NCBI RefSeq assembly: GCF_000715075.1
Contig: NC_134101.1
Coordinates: 195,506,103 to 195,570,102 of the forward strand
From: Nicotiana tabacum
Lineage: Eukaryota > Streptophyta > Magnoliopsida > Solanales > Solanaceae
DNA length: 64,000 bases
Direction: 5' to 3'
Part shown: positions 11,258 to 23,505 of the stretch, piece by piece
Layout of the letters: every line of letters starts with the position of its first letter
Position numbering within the stretch: the stretch's first letter is position 1
Notes under the pieces: generated by a model
Databases searched by the model: none
What the model was told of the DNA's origin: nothing
The model's input: the letters and a program-made list of their open reading frames with translations, nothing else
Made by a program: the position numbers and the translations under genes

Positions 11258-12610
11258 TTACACATAATATCGTTTCACTGCATCTGAATTGATTGACTTC
11301 GGCCAGACTTCTCCATCCATCTCCGCAAGAATAAGGGCTCCTCCAGTTAGAACCCAGTGAACCATGTACGGACCCTGCCAATTAGGAGAGAACTTCCCCT
11401 TGGCCTCATCTTGATGTGGGAAGATTTTCTTCAACACCAGTTGCCCCGGTGTAAACTTCCTTGGCTTAACCCTTTTGTTTAAGGCTTTGGACATTCTTTT
11501 CTGATACAACTGACCGTGTAAAACCACATTCATCCTTTTCCCATCTATAATGGCTAACTTCTCGTAGCGACCTTTTACCCATTCTGCATCATCCAATTCT
11601 ACTTCTTGTATGATCTTTAAGGAGGGAATTTCTACCTCAGCGGGGATGACCGCCTCTGTACCATAAACTAGCATGTAGGGAGTTGCTCCGGTCGATGTGC
11701 GGACTATAGTGCGGTATCCCAATAAGGCAAATGATAACTTCTTATGCCGTAGTTTGTGCCTTTCGACCATCTTCCTTAGTATCTTCTTGATATTCTTGTT
11801 GGCTGCTTCCACAGCTCCATTCATCTGAGGCTTGTAGGCTATAGAGTTCTTGTGTTTGATCTTGAAAGTTTAACACATTGCTTTCATCAAGTCGTTGTTG
11901 AGGTTGGAACCATTATCGGTGATGATTGATTCCGGAACCCCGAACTAACAAACAATGCAGTAGCGGATGAAACCCGCCACAACCTTCTTAGTGACCGCCT
12001 TGTATGATGTTGCTTCGACCCATTTGGTAAAATAATCGATTGCCACTAGGATAAACCTGTGCCCATTTGATGCGGCAGGCTCGATAGGTCCGATAACATC
12101 CATTCCCCAAGCGGCGAATGGCCATGGTGAGCTTGTCGCAGTAAGCTCGTTTGGAGGCGCCTTTATCATATCTGCATGTATCTGACAGCGATGGCATTTG
12201 CGAACATACTGGATACAGTCTGTTTCCATAGTCATCCAGAAATACCCTGCTCGGAGTATCTTTTTTGCTAAGACAAAACCATTCATGTGCGGTCCGCAGG
12301 TCCCTGCGTGCACCTCATCCAATAGTTTGGTTGCTTTTTTTGCATCGACACACCTTAACAAACCCAAATCGGGAGTCCTCATATACAGGATTCCTCCGCT
12401 GTGAAAGAAGTGGTTGGATAACCTCTGAGGCCTGCGCTTCTGAGTAGCATTGGCAAGTCTCGAATATTCCCCTATTGTCAAGTACTCCTTGATGTCATGG
12501 AACCATGGTTTCCCATCTGCTTCTTCCTCAACGTGGGCACAATAAACTGGCTGATCATGAATCTTTACTGGGATGGGGTCAATGAAATTTGTATCTGGAT
12601 GCTTGATCAT
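11258..12610 (-). pseudogene. Ogre A integrase, broken
   Basis: The zinc-binding HHCC domain is visible (EVHAGTCGPHMNG, then CHRCQIHAD). The catalytic core has WGMDVIGPI (first Asp) and a later MNGAVEAANKNIKKIL (Glu) block; the second Asp lies in the frame after the stop at 11945-11947. The C-terminal part (11258-11824) is open for 188 codons and ends SDAVKRYYV. The 11945 stop is also present in copy B. Integrase inserts the cDNA into the genome. Confidence 0.85.
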
Positions 12611-13124
12611 GGACGATAAAGTAGCTAATGCATCAGCAAACTCGTTCTGGATTCTGGGGACGTGCTGAAATTCTGTCTTTGTGAACCTTTTCCTAAACCC
12701 CTGTTTATGATGCAAGTAGGGAAGTATCTTAGAGTTCTTGGATTCCCACTCTCCTCGAACCTAATGTATGAGCAAGTCTGAATCCCCGATCACTAACAAC
12801 TCTTGAACGTTCATGTCAATAGCCATTTTGAGCCCCAAGATGCAGGCTTCATATTCGGCCATATTATTGGTGCAAGGGAACCTGAGCTTGGCGGATACCG
12901 GGTAATGCTGGCCGGTTTCTGATACTAAGACTGCTCCTATGCCAACTCATTTGAAATTTGCAGCTCCGTCGAAAAACAACCTCCAAATCATCGTAGGATT
13001 CTGCAATATCTTCTACTATGAAAGATACCTCTTCATCGGGAAAATACATTTTTAGGGGCTCGTATTCTTCATCTACGGGATTCTCGGCGAGATGGTCCGC
13101 CAAGTCTTGCCCTTTGATTGCTTT
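12611..13124 (-). pseudogene. Ogre A second (archaeal-type) RNase H
   Basis: Begins after the stop at 13125 with MADHLAENPVDEEYEPL and ends near FADALATLSS. The central part is frame-shifted relative to copy B, where the motifs FFDGAANFKG and NMAEYEACILGLKMA are readable. In A the downstream GDSDLL segment (third acidic residue) can still be read near 12790. An extra RNase H of this type after the first is a known trait of the Tat lineage. Confidence 0.72.
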
Positions 13125-14751
13125 CTAGGTCACGTAAACAATGACGAATTCACTTAGTAGGATCTGCCATTTGGCGATCTTGCCAGTGGGCATGGGCTTC
13201 TGGAGGATATACTTCAGAGGGTCCATTCTGGATATGAGATAAGTAGTGTAAGCACAGAAGTAATGCCTCAACTTCTGCGCAACCCAAGTCAGAGCACAAC
13301 AAATGCGTTCTAAAAGAGAATACCGGGCCTCGTACGGTGTGAACTTCTTACTGAGATAGTAAATGGCTTGCTCCTTTCTCCCTATTTCATCATGTTGCCC
13401 TAAAACACAACCGAATGCTCTATCCGATACCGCAAGGTAAAGCAATAGGGGTCTTCCTGGCTCAGGCGGAACCAAGACCGGCGGCGTTGATAGGTATTCC
13501 TTGATTCTGTCAAAAGCTTTCTGACAATCATTAGTCCATTTGGTAGCAGCGTCCTTCTTCAACATTTTGAAGATTGGTTCACAAATGACCGTGGATTGAG
13601 CTATGAACCGGCTGTTATAGTTGAGTCTTCCCAGGACACTCATCACGTCCTTCTTGTTCTTTGGCGGTGGCAATTCTTGGATAGCTTTGACCTTTGATGG
13701 ATCCAATTCTATTCCTCGATGGCTCACGATGAAATCGAATATTTTTCCAGCAGGAACCCCGAATGCACACTTGGCAGGATTCAGTTTCAGATTGTACTTC
13801 CTCAGTCTGTTGAAGAACTTTCTTAGATCTACCATGTGATCCCTGGCTTTCTTGGATTTGATGATGACGTCATCCACATATACCTCGATCTCCTTGTGTA
13901 TCATGTCATGAAAGATGGTAGTCATGGATCTCATGTAGGTGGCCCCAACATTCTTCAATCCAAACGACATCATTCTGTAGCAATACATCCCCCACGGCAT
14001 GATGAAAGCCGTTTTCTATGCATCTTCCTCGTCCATCCATATCTGATGATACCCAGCGAAACAATCGACGAATGACTGCAGCTCATGCTTGGCACAGTTG
14101 TCGATCAAGATGTGTATGTTCGGCAAAGGGAAGTCGTCTTTAGGACTGGCCCGGTTAAGATCCCGGTAGTCAACACAAACTCTAACTTTCCCATCTTTCT
14201 TTGGTACTGGCACGATGTTGGCTAACCATGTCGGATACTCTACTACCCTGAGAACCTTGGCTTTGACTTGCTTGGTAACCTCTTCTTTGATTTTCAAACT
14301 CATGTCGGGTTTGAATTTTCTGAGCTTCTATTTCACTGACGGGCATGTAAGGTCTGTTGGCAGTTTGTGAGCTACAACAGATGTGCTGAGACCGGTCATG
14401 TCATCATATGACCAGGCGAATATGTCTTCATATTCCTTTAGGAACTCCTTGTACTCATTATTTTCTGATGGTGACAGGTGAATGCTGATGCGCGTTTCTT
14501 TGACATTCTCTGCATCCCCTAAATCAACAATCTCAGTTTCATCCAAGTTAGATTTAGGCCTATTCTCAAAGTTCTCGACCTCTCTGACAACCTCTTCTAG
14601 TATATCATCCTCCTCTGAATCTATATCCGTTTATTTCTTTGCCTCGTTGGAAGTCACAGTCAATGGTTCATCATCAAGATATGTAATAGTAATGTTGTGT
14701 AAAATAAAGTAAATGATAGAGAAGAGTAATAAGAGCGAGATATGTAATAAA
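13125..14751 (-). pseudogene. Ogre A reverse transcriptase and first RNase H
   Basis: The long open stretch 13125-14000 (291 codons) holds RT motifs WGMYCYRMMSFGLKN and VYVDDVIIKSK (catalytic, about 13850-13885), then the connection domain and RNase H. Upstream pieces (14016-14303) carry PKKDGKVRVCVDYRDLN and GYHQIWMDEEDA. A private stop in A separates them at 14016-14018, and a shared stop (13125-13127) ends the RNase H. The first RNase H reads LYLAVSDRAFG where Ty3 relatives have the catalytic Asp (xDAS). Confidence 0.87.
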
Positions 14752-14944
14752 CTTGGAAAATGCTTTCATACTTGTTTTGATTACTAGAGCTCTTTTCAAA
14801 ATTAAAGACAATGCGGAAATAAAATCAGCTAGTAAAAAGTAAAAACGTGATGCATGGTGCTTTTGTTTAGCATTGCTACCCCGAAGCTTTCCGGACCTTG
14901 GTGGTTCTGACCGACCAATTGGTGAGGCGTTCCCCTCGGTTCAC
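14752..14944 (-). other. Candidate intron between protease and RT, Ogre A
   Basis: On the minus strand a GTGAAC donor (GT at 14944-14943) and a TTTTCCAAG acceptor (AG at 14753-14752) bound 193 bases. The donor sits just before the protease-frame stop, and joining at these sites keeps the phase into the RT frame. Copy B has the same sites and length. Splicing here is known for Ogre elements; use in this copy is inferred. Confidence 0.65.
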
Positions 14945-16408
14945 AGCTTGTATAGAAGGGCCTTCCTCTCGAAAATAACACTGCAATCCATATCATCATC
15001 CTCCAGGAACAGATTCTTCACAGCTGCCAATGCTTCATCTTTCTCCGACCCATATATAGTATCTGTCGGCAGGAAAGTTTGCTCCAGGTGAGGTATCGGG
15101 TGCTCCAGTGGGTAGTAGGGACCGTGCCATGGTGGCGACCAATGATTGAACTCCTCCCAAGTGTACTCATACCCCAAACCAAATATAGTGCCATGTTTCT
15201 TCAGTTTGATGGGTTTGGGGATTCCCTGAAGGTTTTTGCCGAGTCCCTTTCCAGGTTCGTACCCACACCAATTCAGGATACTTTCAATCTTGTTATCCCA
15301 CCATTTATCCTTGTCTACAACGTTGACTCGCTCGATGTGGTGGTATGCTTCTCTGCCTATTCTTCTCTTGCCTCCGATCAACGGGATGGTTTGGTGATTG
15401 TATATAGGATTGCTACCGTCGCCATGAATGATCACTTCCTGATGATTCCATTCGAATTTTATAGCTTGGTGCAAGGTTGATGCCACAGCCCCAGCGACGT
15501 AGATCCAGGGTCATCCTAGTAATAAATTGTAGGATGTTGGGACGTCTATAACTTGAAAGTCCACATCGAACCAGGTAGGTCCCATCTGCAAGCATAGGCT
15601 AATTTCCCCAATGGTGGATCTTTGGGACCCATCAAAAGCTTTAACATTGATTGCTCCATCTTTGATATCGTGAAAACCTTTCCCCAATGTCCTGAGAGTT
15701 ATTAGTGGACAAATGTTAAGGCTGGATCCTCCGTCAACCAAGATTCTGGTGATGAAATATTCTTCTCATTGCACGGTGATATGAAACGCCTTGTTGTGAC
15801 TCAGTCCTTCTGGTGGTAACTCATCTTCGTGGAAGGTGATCTTGTGGCTTTCCAGTACTTGTCCTACCATATTCACCATCTCGCCTCCCGTTATGTTACT
15901 GGGAACATAAGCTTCACTCAATATTTTCATCAAGGCATTTTTGTGTGCCTCAGAGCTTTGCAGAAGAGCCAGGATGGAAATCTGCGCTGGTGTTTTGTTC
16001 AGTTGCTCAACGACCGAGTATTCTTTGGCCTGTATCTTTCTCCAAAGGTCATCGGGCCCAGTTTTGACAGACCGTCCAGAGGATTGCTTGCTAGACTCAG
16101 TTAAATGTTCCGGAGAGTATATCCTGCCAGTTCTGGTCATGCCCTGTGCGACGATCGCTTCTCCAGTATGCGTCTTCCCTTTTCTCCTAGCTTCCACTAT
16201 GTAATCCCAAGGTATGGCATTTGAATTGAATGGCATCACTTCTTTCATGGAAACTGGAATAGGCATCCTCGGGGGGTAACACAACAACTTCAAATGGTGC
16301 AGGTGCTTTTGGGATCCCAAACTCAACCTCAATTGGCCTCAGCGCCTTTGCAGGAGGCACTTCGAACTCGAGCGGTACAGACACATTTATCTCATCGCCC
16401 TTAGAAGG
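14945..16408 (-). pseudogene. Ogre A protease with G-patch, broken
   Basis: Pieces 15766-16332, 15511-15741 and 14941-15486 correspond to one 399-codon open frame in copy B. The active site reads VDGGSSLNICP (D-G-G) near 15715-15740, and a G-patch (GYEPGKGLGKNLQG) follows at about 15220-15265. Between them lies the IGEISLCLQMG...YNLLLG retropepsin half. A has private stops around 15765 and 15510. Protease cleaves the Gag-Pol precursor. Confidence 0.82.
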
Positions 16409-18170
16409 CTAGATCTGAACAACAATGGGATTGAGGGTGACCGTCGGTTTCTTAGGCTCATCTCCTTCAGCAATCAAACCGATTGACCCTTTGAGGTCCC
16501 AATCATCCTCAATCTCAATCATACGAATGTCTCTACCCTTGTGGTCAGGCAGAGGGTTGTTGCGAACATTGGGAATGGGCTCTTTTGCTATAATGACCTT
16601 ATTGTCAATCAAGGTCTGAATCTTGTCTTTCAACGAGCGACACTCGTCGATAGTATGGCCTTTCATCCCGGAATGGTATGCGCAGATTTTGTTCGGGTTG
16701 ACCCATTGGGAGGGATTTTCTGGAGTTATGACTGGGATAGGGGAAACATAACCGCCTACCTTAAGTCTTTCATATAGTTGGTCAATTGGTTTAGCAATGG
16801 CGGTATATTGTCTGGGAGGTATACAGTCATTCTGTGTCGAGGAAAGCTTTGGCGAGTAGGTGGTGGTGGGTAATGAGAAGGTTGGGAGTTATATTGCTTG
16901 GTACACAGGTGCGAGATGGGAATATCTTGGTGAAGTGGGTTGATATGTGGGTGGTGAAGGTGATTGGTAGGCGGGTGGTGGAATTTGGTATGTGGGTGAA
17001 GGTGCTTGGTAACTTGGGGAGGGTTGATATGTGAGTGGAATTGAGGGATATGTTTGGTATTTAGTTCTTTGCGCAGCCATTACGGAATTCACGTCCCTTT
17101 TCTTTGCCGTGCCACCAGACTGTAAGGTTTATTGGTGGCCTGTAATGCTTTGAGATTAGTGACCATACCATTCTTGATACCTTCTTTGATCCTCTCCCCC
17201 ACCTTAATGATATCGGAGAATTTCAGACCCTCTATCAGCATCAACATTTTATAGTATTGCGGATCCTGAGCCCGGACAAAAAACCTGTTCATCTGCTCTT
17301 CCTCTAAGGCTGGCCTGACCTTAGCTGCTTCTGACCTCCAACGAGTAGCATACTCGCGAAAGGTTTATGTGGGTTTCTTCTTTAGATTCTGAATGTAGAA
17401 CACATTTGGTGCGTTCTCTGTGTTGAACCTGAATCGGTCCATAAAATCGGATGCTAGGCTCACCCACTTGTCCATTTCTTTGAATCCTGGATGATGTACC
17501 AAGATAGGGCATCGCCCTTCATGCTCCTCATGAACAGCTTAATGCGGATCTTCTCGTCCCTTCCAACGCCTACCAGCTTATCACAATACATTCTAAGATG
17601 GACCCTGGGATCACCTGTACCGTCGAACATCTCGAACTTGGGAGGTTTGTACCCCTCCGGGATTTCAACATCTGGATGAACACAAAGATCCTCGTAGTTC
17701 AACCCCTCAACGCCTTTGCTACCTTCGACACCTTGGACCCGGCTGGCTAGCTTCTTGAGTTCAGCGGCCAAATTCCTTATAAGGGAGTATTTATCGTCTG
17801 AGTGAGATGCACCTGAGATTGGCTGGGTGTATTGGGGTATAGTGTCTACAAAGACAGGAGTATTGTAGAGGTGGTTGTTTGTGGTGTTTTGCGGTTCAGG
17901 AATGGGCAGTGGAGTATTATTGCATGTGTTGTGGGCTTGGGTGTGAGCGGGTTGCACTGGTGGTCGTGGGGTGTTCTGTGGAGGTGCGGGGTTCTGGGCG
18001 TTAACATCAGGAGCGGCAAGAGTGATTGATAGGCTTCCCAAGTTCCGGACTTGGTCCAATTCCTCTCGGAATTTCAGCAATGTCTGCTCAAGGTGAGTAG
18101 TAGTTCCCTTCGTAATTGGAGTATTCTGAGATGTCTCCTCAATTTCCTTTCTAGTATTTGCATCTCCCAT
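16409..18170 (-). pseudogene. Ogre A gag, broken
   Basis: The probable start is the ATG at 18170 (MGDANTRKEIEETS). The N-terminal third is Pro/Asn/Thr-rich and disordered. The capsid-like core has PPKFEMFDGTGDPRVHLRMY and GDALSWYIIQ (17460-17700). A tyrosine/proline-rich repeat region (TYQPSPSYQAPSPTYQ) lies at 16889-17092, and a zinc-finger-like HSGMKGHTIDEC motif near 16650. The stop at 17365-17367 is shared with copy B; other frameshifts are private. Confidence 0.82.
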
Positions 18171-18565
18171 TTTTCTTTTGTTCCTGTTTTGGATAGGACT
18201 TGGAGGAGAAGGAGGTGGAGGGCCCTTGGATCTCATACTGTATGATGAGGGTGCCAGAATGCACGAACTAACCTTTGGGGAGGGGAGTAAAAATAAAAAT
18301 AAACAAAAGGTAACAAGTTAGTGCAGGTTATGAGAAGAAAATTGTTGCAATATTTAATCACATTGTGCAAGAATATAAATTGCGTCCTAATTTGGGTGCC
18401 TCGTTGTTCCCGAGGTAGGCCTAGAGACAAATTAAATTTGGAGAACTTATAATGCTAAGTGCCTTATTTTATTAATAAAAACAAGACGAGTCTTAAAACA
18501 ACTGAATAATAAAAATATCACCAAGGGCCAATGGCCTTATTACATTATGAAAGCAGAAAATAAAA
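18171..18565 (-). other. Spacer between Ogre A ORF1 and gag
   Basis: 395 bases with no coding frame continuous with either neighbour. The region is conserved in copy B (34390-34791). I see no clear motif apart from an AT-rich stretch. Confidence 0.5.
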
Positions 18566-20125
18566 CTACTTGGTCCCAAAAGGACCTTCCCTAGATTCGG
18601 TATTCTTGCCTCCCCCGTACAGCTGCACCAGCTCGCGCAATCCTAACAGTAAGTAGGCTTGGGCCAAATGCCCGCCCGTATTTCCCTCGGCATTTTGGCA
18701 GTCTTCGATCCTCTTCAAGAACTTTCCTTCTAATTCTACTAGACCCCGCTCCAAATACCCTAACCACTTGTTGGCGTTGACGGCCATATCCTTCCATTCG
18801 TCGATCAGCTTCTGGTGGGCTTCCTGTATTTTCCGCTGCTCATTTTCACACTCTCGAATTCTCTTGCGCAGTTGATTGTACTTAACTCGTGCTTCAGTTT
18901 TCTCGTCGATGATTCTGTGTCCGTGAATTAACTCGGGTTGACCCATACTGTTGTGATTATCTTCCAACCACCCCGAATATTGCGGTACACACCCGGCATG
19001 ATACCTGTCTGGCTCAATAGATTCTCTCCCTAAGACAATCTTGCAATGCCATAGGTGCTGAGCTTGGCATTTGTGAGGGCTATCATCGTCCGAGAAATCA
19101 GCCTTAAAGTGACTCATCTTGTCGACCCTTGGTATGATTTGTTTTCTCCCAGCCTGCCTCATGGCCCGGAGGGGAACGTAGGGATAAGTTCCCTTTAGAC
19201 CAATGAGTATGAGAAATGGCGCATCTCGGGATCGAACAATGAACTCTTCCGTAGGGAACCACTCAACCATCCACTGTACCTTGTCCTCCTTTAGATTCTC
19301 AAATAGCTCTACCCATCCTCCGGCATCTTCTGGTTGAGCGAACATGTTAGGCACATAGTTCATACGCCTTGGCTGGTTGAAGGCAATGTGATCATCCCAC
19401 TCTCTGCGCAGGATCTCTTGCCGGTATTCTCCCTTCTAGAGGTGCTCCATGAGCCAGAGTTGAAGTAGTAAATTGCATCCCACAAAATGACTGGCCCTTC
19501 GCTGACAGTTGTCCAGGGCTCGGTATATCTCCGTGATAATCATGGGCACTATGCTGAAAGGCTGCTCGCCAATCCCTTCCATCAGAGTCTTAGTTACTAT
19601 GGCCAGTCTGGTGTGAATCCTAGCCTTCTTCATAGGAAAGATCATCATACCCAGGAAACAGAACATGAACACAAAGACCCTTCTATGTATATGCCCTAAA
19701 GAGGTGAGGGCAAATTCGTCCGAATAAGTGCGGTATGACTTGCTATGGCCATACCTTTCATAGAGAAAATCAAACGGTATGTAGGAATCTTTCAAACAAG
19801 TTAGATCCGGATTCTTCTTGAGTTGCGATTCTCTGGCATAAGTAGACCCGGAGTCTCCCAAGGAATACCAGCTAGACCCCCTATTTCTTCCAGTAAAGGG
19901 GTCATTTTAAGGTCCTCGAAGAGAAAAACCAACCTATCACCGTCCCAAAATAGAGTAGCAGCCTCGATAATTTTGTTGTCAGGCCGGACTTGCAGGAGTG
20001 AAGGAAGATTTTCTTAAGTACTTGCAGACAAGGGTCCGATCGCTGTAATGAAGGTCCTCCCACCAGCTTAGCAACCTTGGGTAAATGTTGGTTACCATAC
20101 CGAATCTGGCGACTTCGTGCCTCAT
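18566..20125 (-). pseudogene. Ogre A ORF1, broken
   Basis: An extra ORF upstream of gag is a defining feature of Ogre elements; its function is unknown. The probable start is the ATG at 20125 (MRHEVARFGM). Conserved blocks are YERYGHSKSYRTYSDEFALTSLG, RASHFVGCNLLLQLWLMEHL and MNYVPNMFAQPEDAGGW, then a charged C-terminal coiled coil. Private damage in A: a one-base insertion near 20012, a 28-bp deletion at about 19823 relative to B, and a CAG-to-TAG stop at 19436-19438. The terminal 265 codons (18566-19363) remain open. Confidence 0.82.
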
Positions 20126-20822
20126 TTTATGCAAAACAAAGTGTTAGGCCCTTAACCCCACCAGACTCGACTATTTAAATCAATAATTAGCAAGAACAGG
20201 CATTTAGTTCTCCAAATAAATGCAGATAACATGGAGGTATCCGTTTGGGTTTCGAGGATACCCGATGGACTTTGGACATAGGCTATTGTAATGAGTCATT
20301 ATGCGGACAACATAACTGACTCGGCTAGGTTTGACCATGATGCATGAACGGTTTAACGGAATAAGGTTTCTACTTTTGAAGTGCTAGACAAGGTACCCTT
20401 GAGCGGACAACTCAAGAGGGAAAGGCACGGAACCGTCAACTGCACCGCTGATCGACTGGTTTTACCGCAAATACGCCTTTGCCGAATTTAAAGGGTGATA
20501 ATATTGGAAGAGCGCAACCACTCATTATAAGCGTTGCTATGGTGTTTGTTTGGCACGAGTGGAATATGATGTTGAAGATGCAGTTTACAAAAATGAAATA
20601 AATTGACATGTATTTTCACGTTCATAAGATAAATGATTACAATAATTGCGGTAATTACAAAAACATTGAAATAAAGTAGTAAAGGAAAGCAGCTAAAGAA
20701 AAGAAAAGACATGAAGAGCCAAGTCAGTTTCTTAGTGAAAGAATAAAAGACAGTAAATAATGAAAATAATGAGATAATAAAGTCACAAACAACATGCAAT
20801 GGTAAAAGCCTAAAGGAGTTTC
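20126..20822 (-). other. Ogre A 5' leader
   Basis: Between the primer site and ORF1. No coding signal; the same leader occurs in B at 36378-37072 with only small changes. Confidence 0.6.
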
Positions 20823-20837
20823 CCAGCAGAGTCGCCA
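20823..20837 (-). other. Primer-binding site, Ogre A (tRNA-Arg type)
   Basis: On the minus strand TGGCGACTCTGCTGG begins three bases from the LTR2 edge. This is the tRNA-Arg-type site described for Ogre elements. Confidence 0.85.
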
Positions 20838-22099
20838 TGCTGTCGACGCTCCCTTTTTCTCTAACCGTGGGGTCAGAAATTGGGTATACGACATTGGGAG
20901 GACAACTCTATTCCCTTTCGAGAATTGGGTTTAGAAGTTGCAGAGTCGCCACTTAATGATTATAGTGCATTAGGACAATTTAAGAAGGGTTTGAGATGAA
21001 GAGACCAGAGATTAGGGAAAGGGCTAGAAATTATCCTGAGGGGAAGGTGTTAGGCACCCCTCAAGATCCACTAGTGTGGTTCCCGGCCATGTTGCAATTG
21101 TGACTTTACAAGTAAACAATCAAGGCTCAAATAAGGATTCGCACATAAGATTGCGACCAAGTTGAAAATTTTCAAAGATAAGTAGAGAGGGCAGAAATTC
21201 ATGAAAAAGAGATTTGAACAGTTTTACAAGAAGAGATGAAAGCAAGTAAAGGGAGAGGAGTCCTAAGTTTATAATTAATATGGATCACTTCAATGCAATA
21301 CCCAGCGATCACTCCTCAGAAGAGGGGTCGCACGTGATATTAGCGCATCGGTCATCATATCCATATCTACCCTTCCCACCCCGTTAAGGTATTTAAACGC
21401 GATCAGTCTCGTTTACTTATTGCATGCTAGTACCCGTCCCAACCTATCAGTCCCGGGGTTTCAGGACTTCTAATCTTAAAGGGGAAGGAAAGGGATATAG
21501 GCATATATGGGGTTCAAAGGTTAAAATTCTAATTGCGACATACAAAACAAGTAACAAATATAAGGATGAACAAAACAAATAGGTAAGGCTCAAGTAAACC
21601 CCTTAATCAAACAAACACTTAAGTTAGCATGTCTTAGCATATACTGATTTGGTCTTAAGTTAAAAATTAAGCGGCTAGCAGACTAGTTCAACACATACAT
21701 TTAGACAGAAAGTCTACATTAGGCAACTCAGATCCGATTGTCAGAGATTAAGGTATTTCAAACGAGTGATTTAAAAGGAACTGGTTTCAGGAAAAAGTAG
21801 TCTAATGCAGAGGAGTTTTGAACAGAAAGTATGGACTGCAGTAACAATAAAACACAGAAATGGTTGTGAAAGAGTTTCAGAGATAGAAATATCTAAGGAA
21901 AGGGTAAGTTGCAACTGTTTAAAATACAATTTCAGGGTCTGAGTAAAACATTTAGACAGAATCGTTGTAGAAGCATACTGAGTCAAGAGAGTTTTTGTCA
22001 AAGAATTAAGACTTCTGAAATCGTTGTTGTATTAAGACGTTAAGGACCAGTTAATAGATTATTATTACTTTAAGCGAATCAGATGAGTTTGATGCTGAT

Positions 22100-22359
22100 C
22101 CTATAGGCATGATATCTATTTTGATTTTTAAAACATGTTATTGAACTTGTAAAAGATGATTGTGTTAATTAACCCTACAGTTTGCCTAATGCATATGCAT
22201 TCCTTATAGGCATGATCTCTATATGCATTGATTACATGAACGTTAAGTCCTATAGGCATGATTTTTATGTGATTTGTAACAGAATGAAGCATTGACCCTA
22301 TAGGCATGGTCTATAGGTGATGTGGAACCAGAAATATTGAACAGCCCTATAGGCAGGAT
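22100..22359. repeat. Interspersed CCTATAGGCATGAT motif in Ogre LTR
   Basis: Five copies of a 14-base motif at about 22100, 22202, 22249, 22297 and 22345. The core CCTATAGG is a perfect palindrome. The same series is present in LTR3 at about 38350-38615. Confidence 0.75.
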
Positions 22360-23495
22360 CTAAAAAATTAAAATCCTAAAGCATGGTTTCTATCCCTACT
22401 GATGGAAGAATGTAAAACCCCTCCCACACCCTTTTACTATATTCCCCAAATCCTTTATACAAATTATTACAGACCAAAAGAAAGAAAATAAATACATTAA
22501 AAACTAACAGCTAGATCCGAGCAGCCTAATTTAATCTTAATGTCCAATAACATGTGATTAACCAATTCCCAATTTCCAAATCCTTCTCTTTATCCAAAGT
22601 GTTTCAAAGTTCCAAGGAATCTCAAGGATTCCCGACATTGCTTACACTCAGGATACCATTTAGAATAAGAATAGTGCAGTGCGGAATAGCCAGCCCTCAG
22701 GCATCCAAGTTCAGTGGGAGCTCAAGGGTCCCAAAACATGGCTTACCAGAGAGGGGCAGAACTTAGAACTAGGAATGAGTGCAAAGTGAAAGAGGGATTA
22801 AGGAGCCATAGCAAATGGTGGTCATACCCAGCCATAGGTGTTGACTGGCACACCCCTTACCATTTGTTTGGTCCAAAGAAGTTAAGAGCAGACCTTAGAG
22901 GTCAGGCCTGAGTCTAGATGGTGATTAGGACACCACCAGACCCAAATCAGGCTCAACATATAAAGGGGAAAAGGGAAGTGGGAATTGATTCGAGTAAAGG
23001 GTTCAAAAGAACCTAGTTCAAAGTCATGGGCAGCAACAACAAAGTGCTGTCATGGCTAGAACTATACTCTCATACAAAGGGGTAAAGGGAAGGGATTCAC
23101 ATGAGAATAGCACATACAAAGTTGCAGAAACATAAGGAAAGAAAGCATAACAGACTAAGATGTAAACACATGGTGAAAGAGAGAGCATGACAGGCTAGGA
23201 AATAAACACAGAGTTAAAGGGGCATTATTTAATTGAGAATGACATACCAGTTGCAAGTACTAGAATAGCAGAACAACAAAAGCAAGTACACAGCCAGAAG
23301 TCAGCAGGAGCAAAATCGAGTCTTCAACAAATACTTGAGAGTTCAAAGAGAAGTCAAGAATGTTTCAGAAAGTAGAAAGAGAAGAGGAGCAGAGTGCTCA
23401 ATACTAAAGGTTGAGAAAGTAGTAGTAGAGAAAGTATTGAAAAGTTCGAAGTCTTTCTGTGTATGAATTCTGAAGTAAGTGCAAAAGGGGTAGCC

Positions 23496-23505
23496 CCTTT
23501 TATAG
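23496..23505 (-). promoter_or_regulatory. TATA box of Ogre LTR2
   Basis: CTATAAAAGG on the minus strand, in the orientation of the element. It is conserved in LTR3. The transcription start itself cannot be read from the sequence. Confidence 0.6.
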
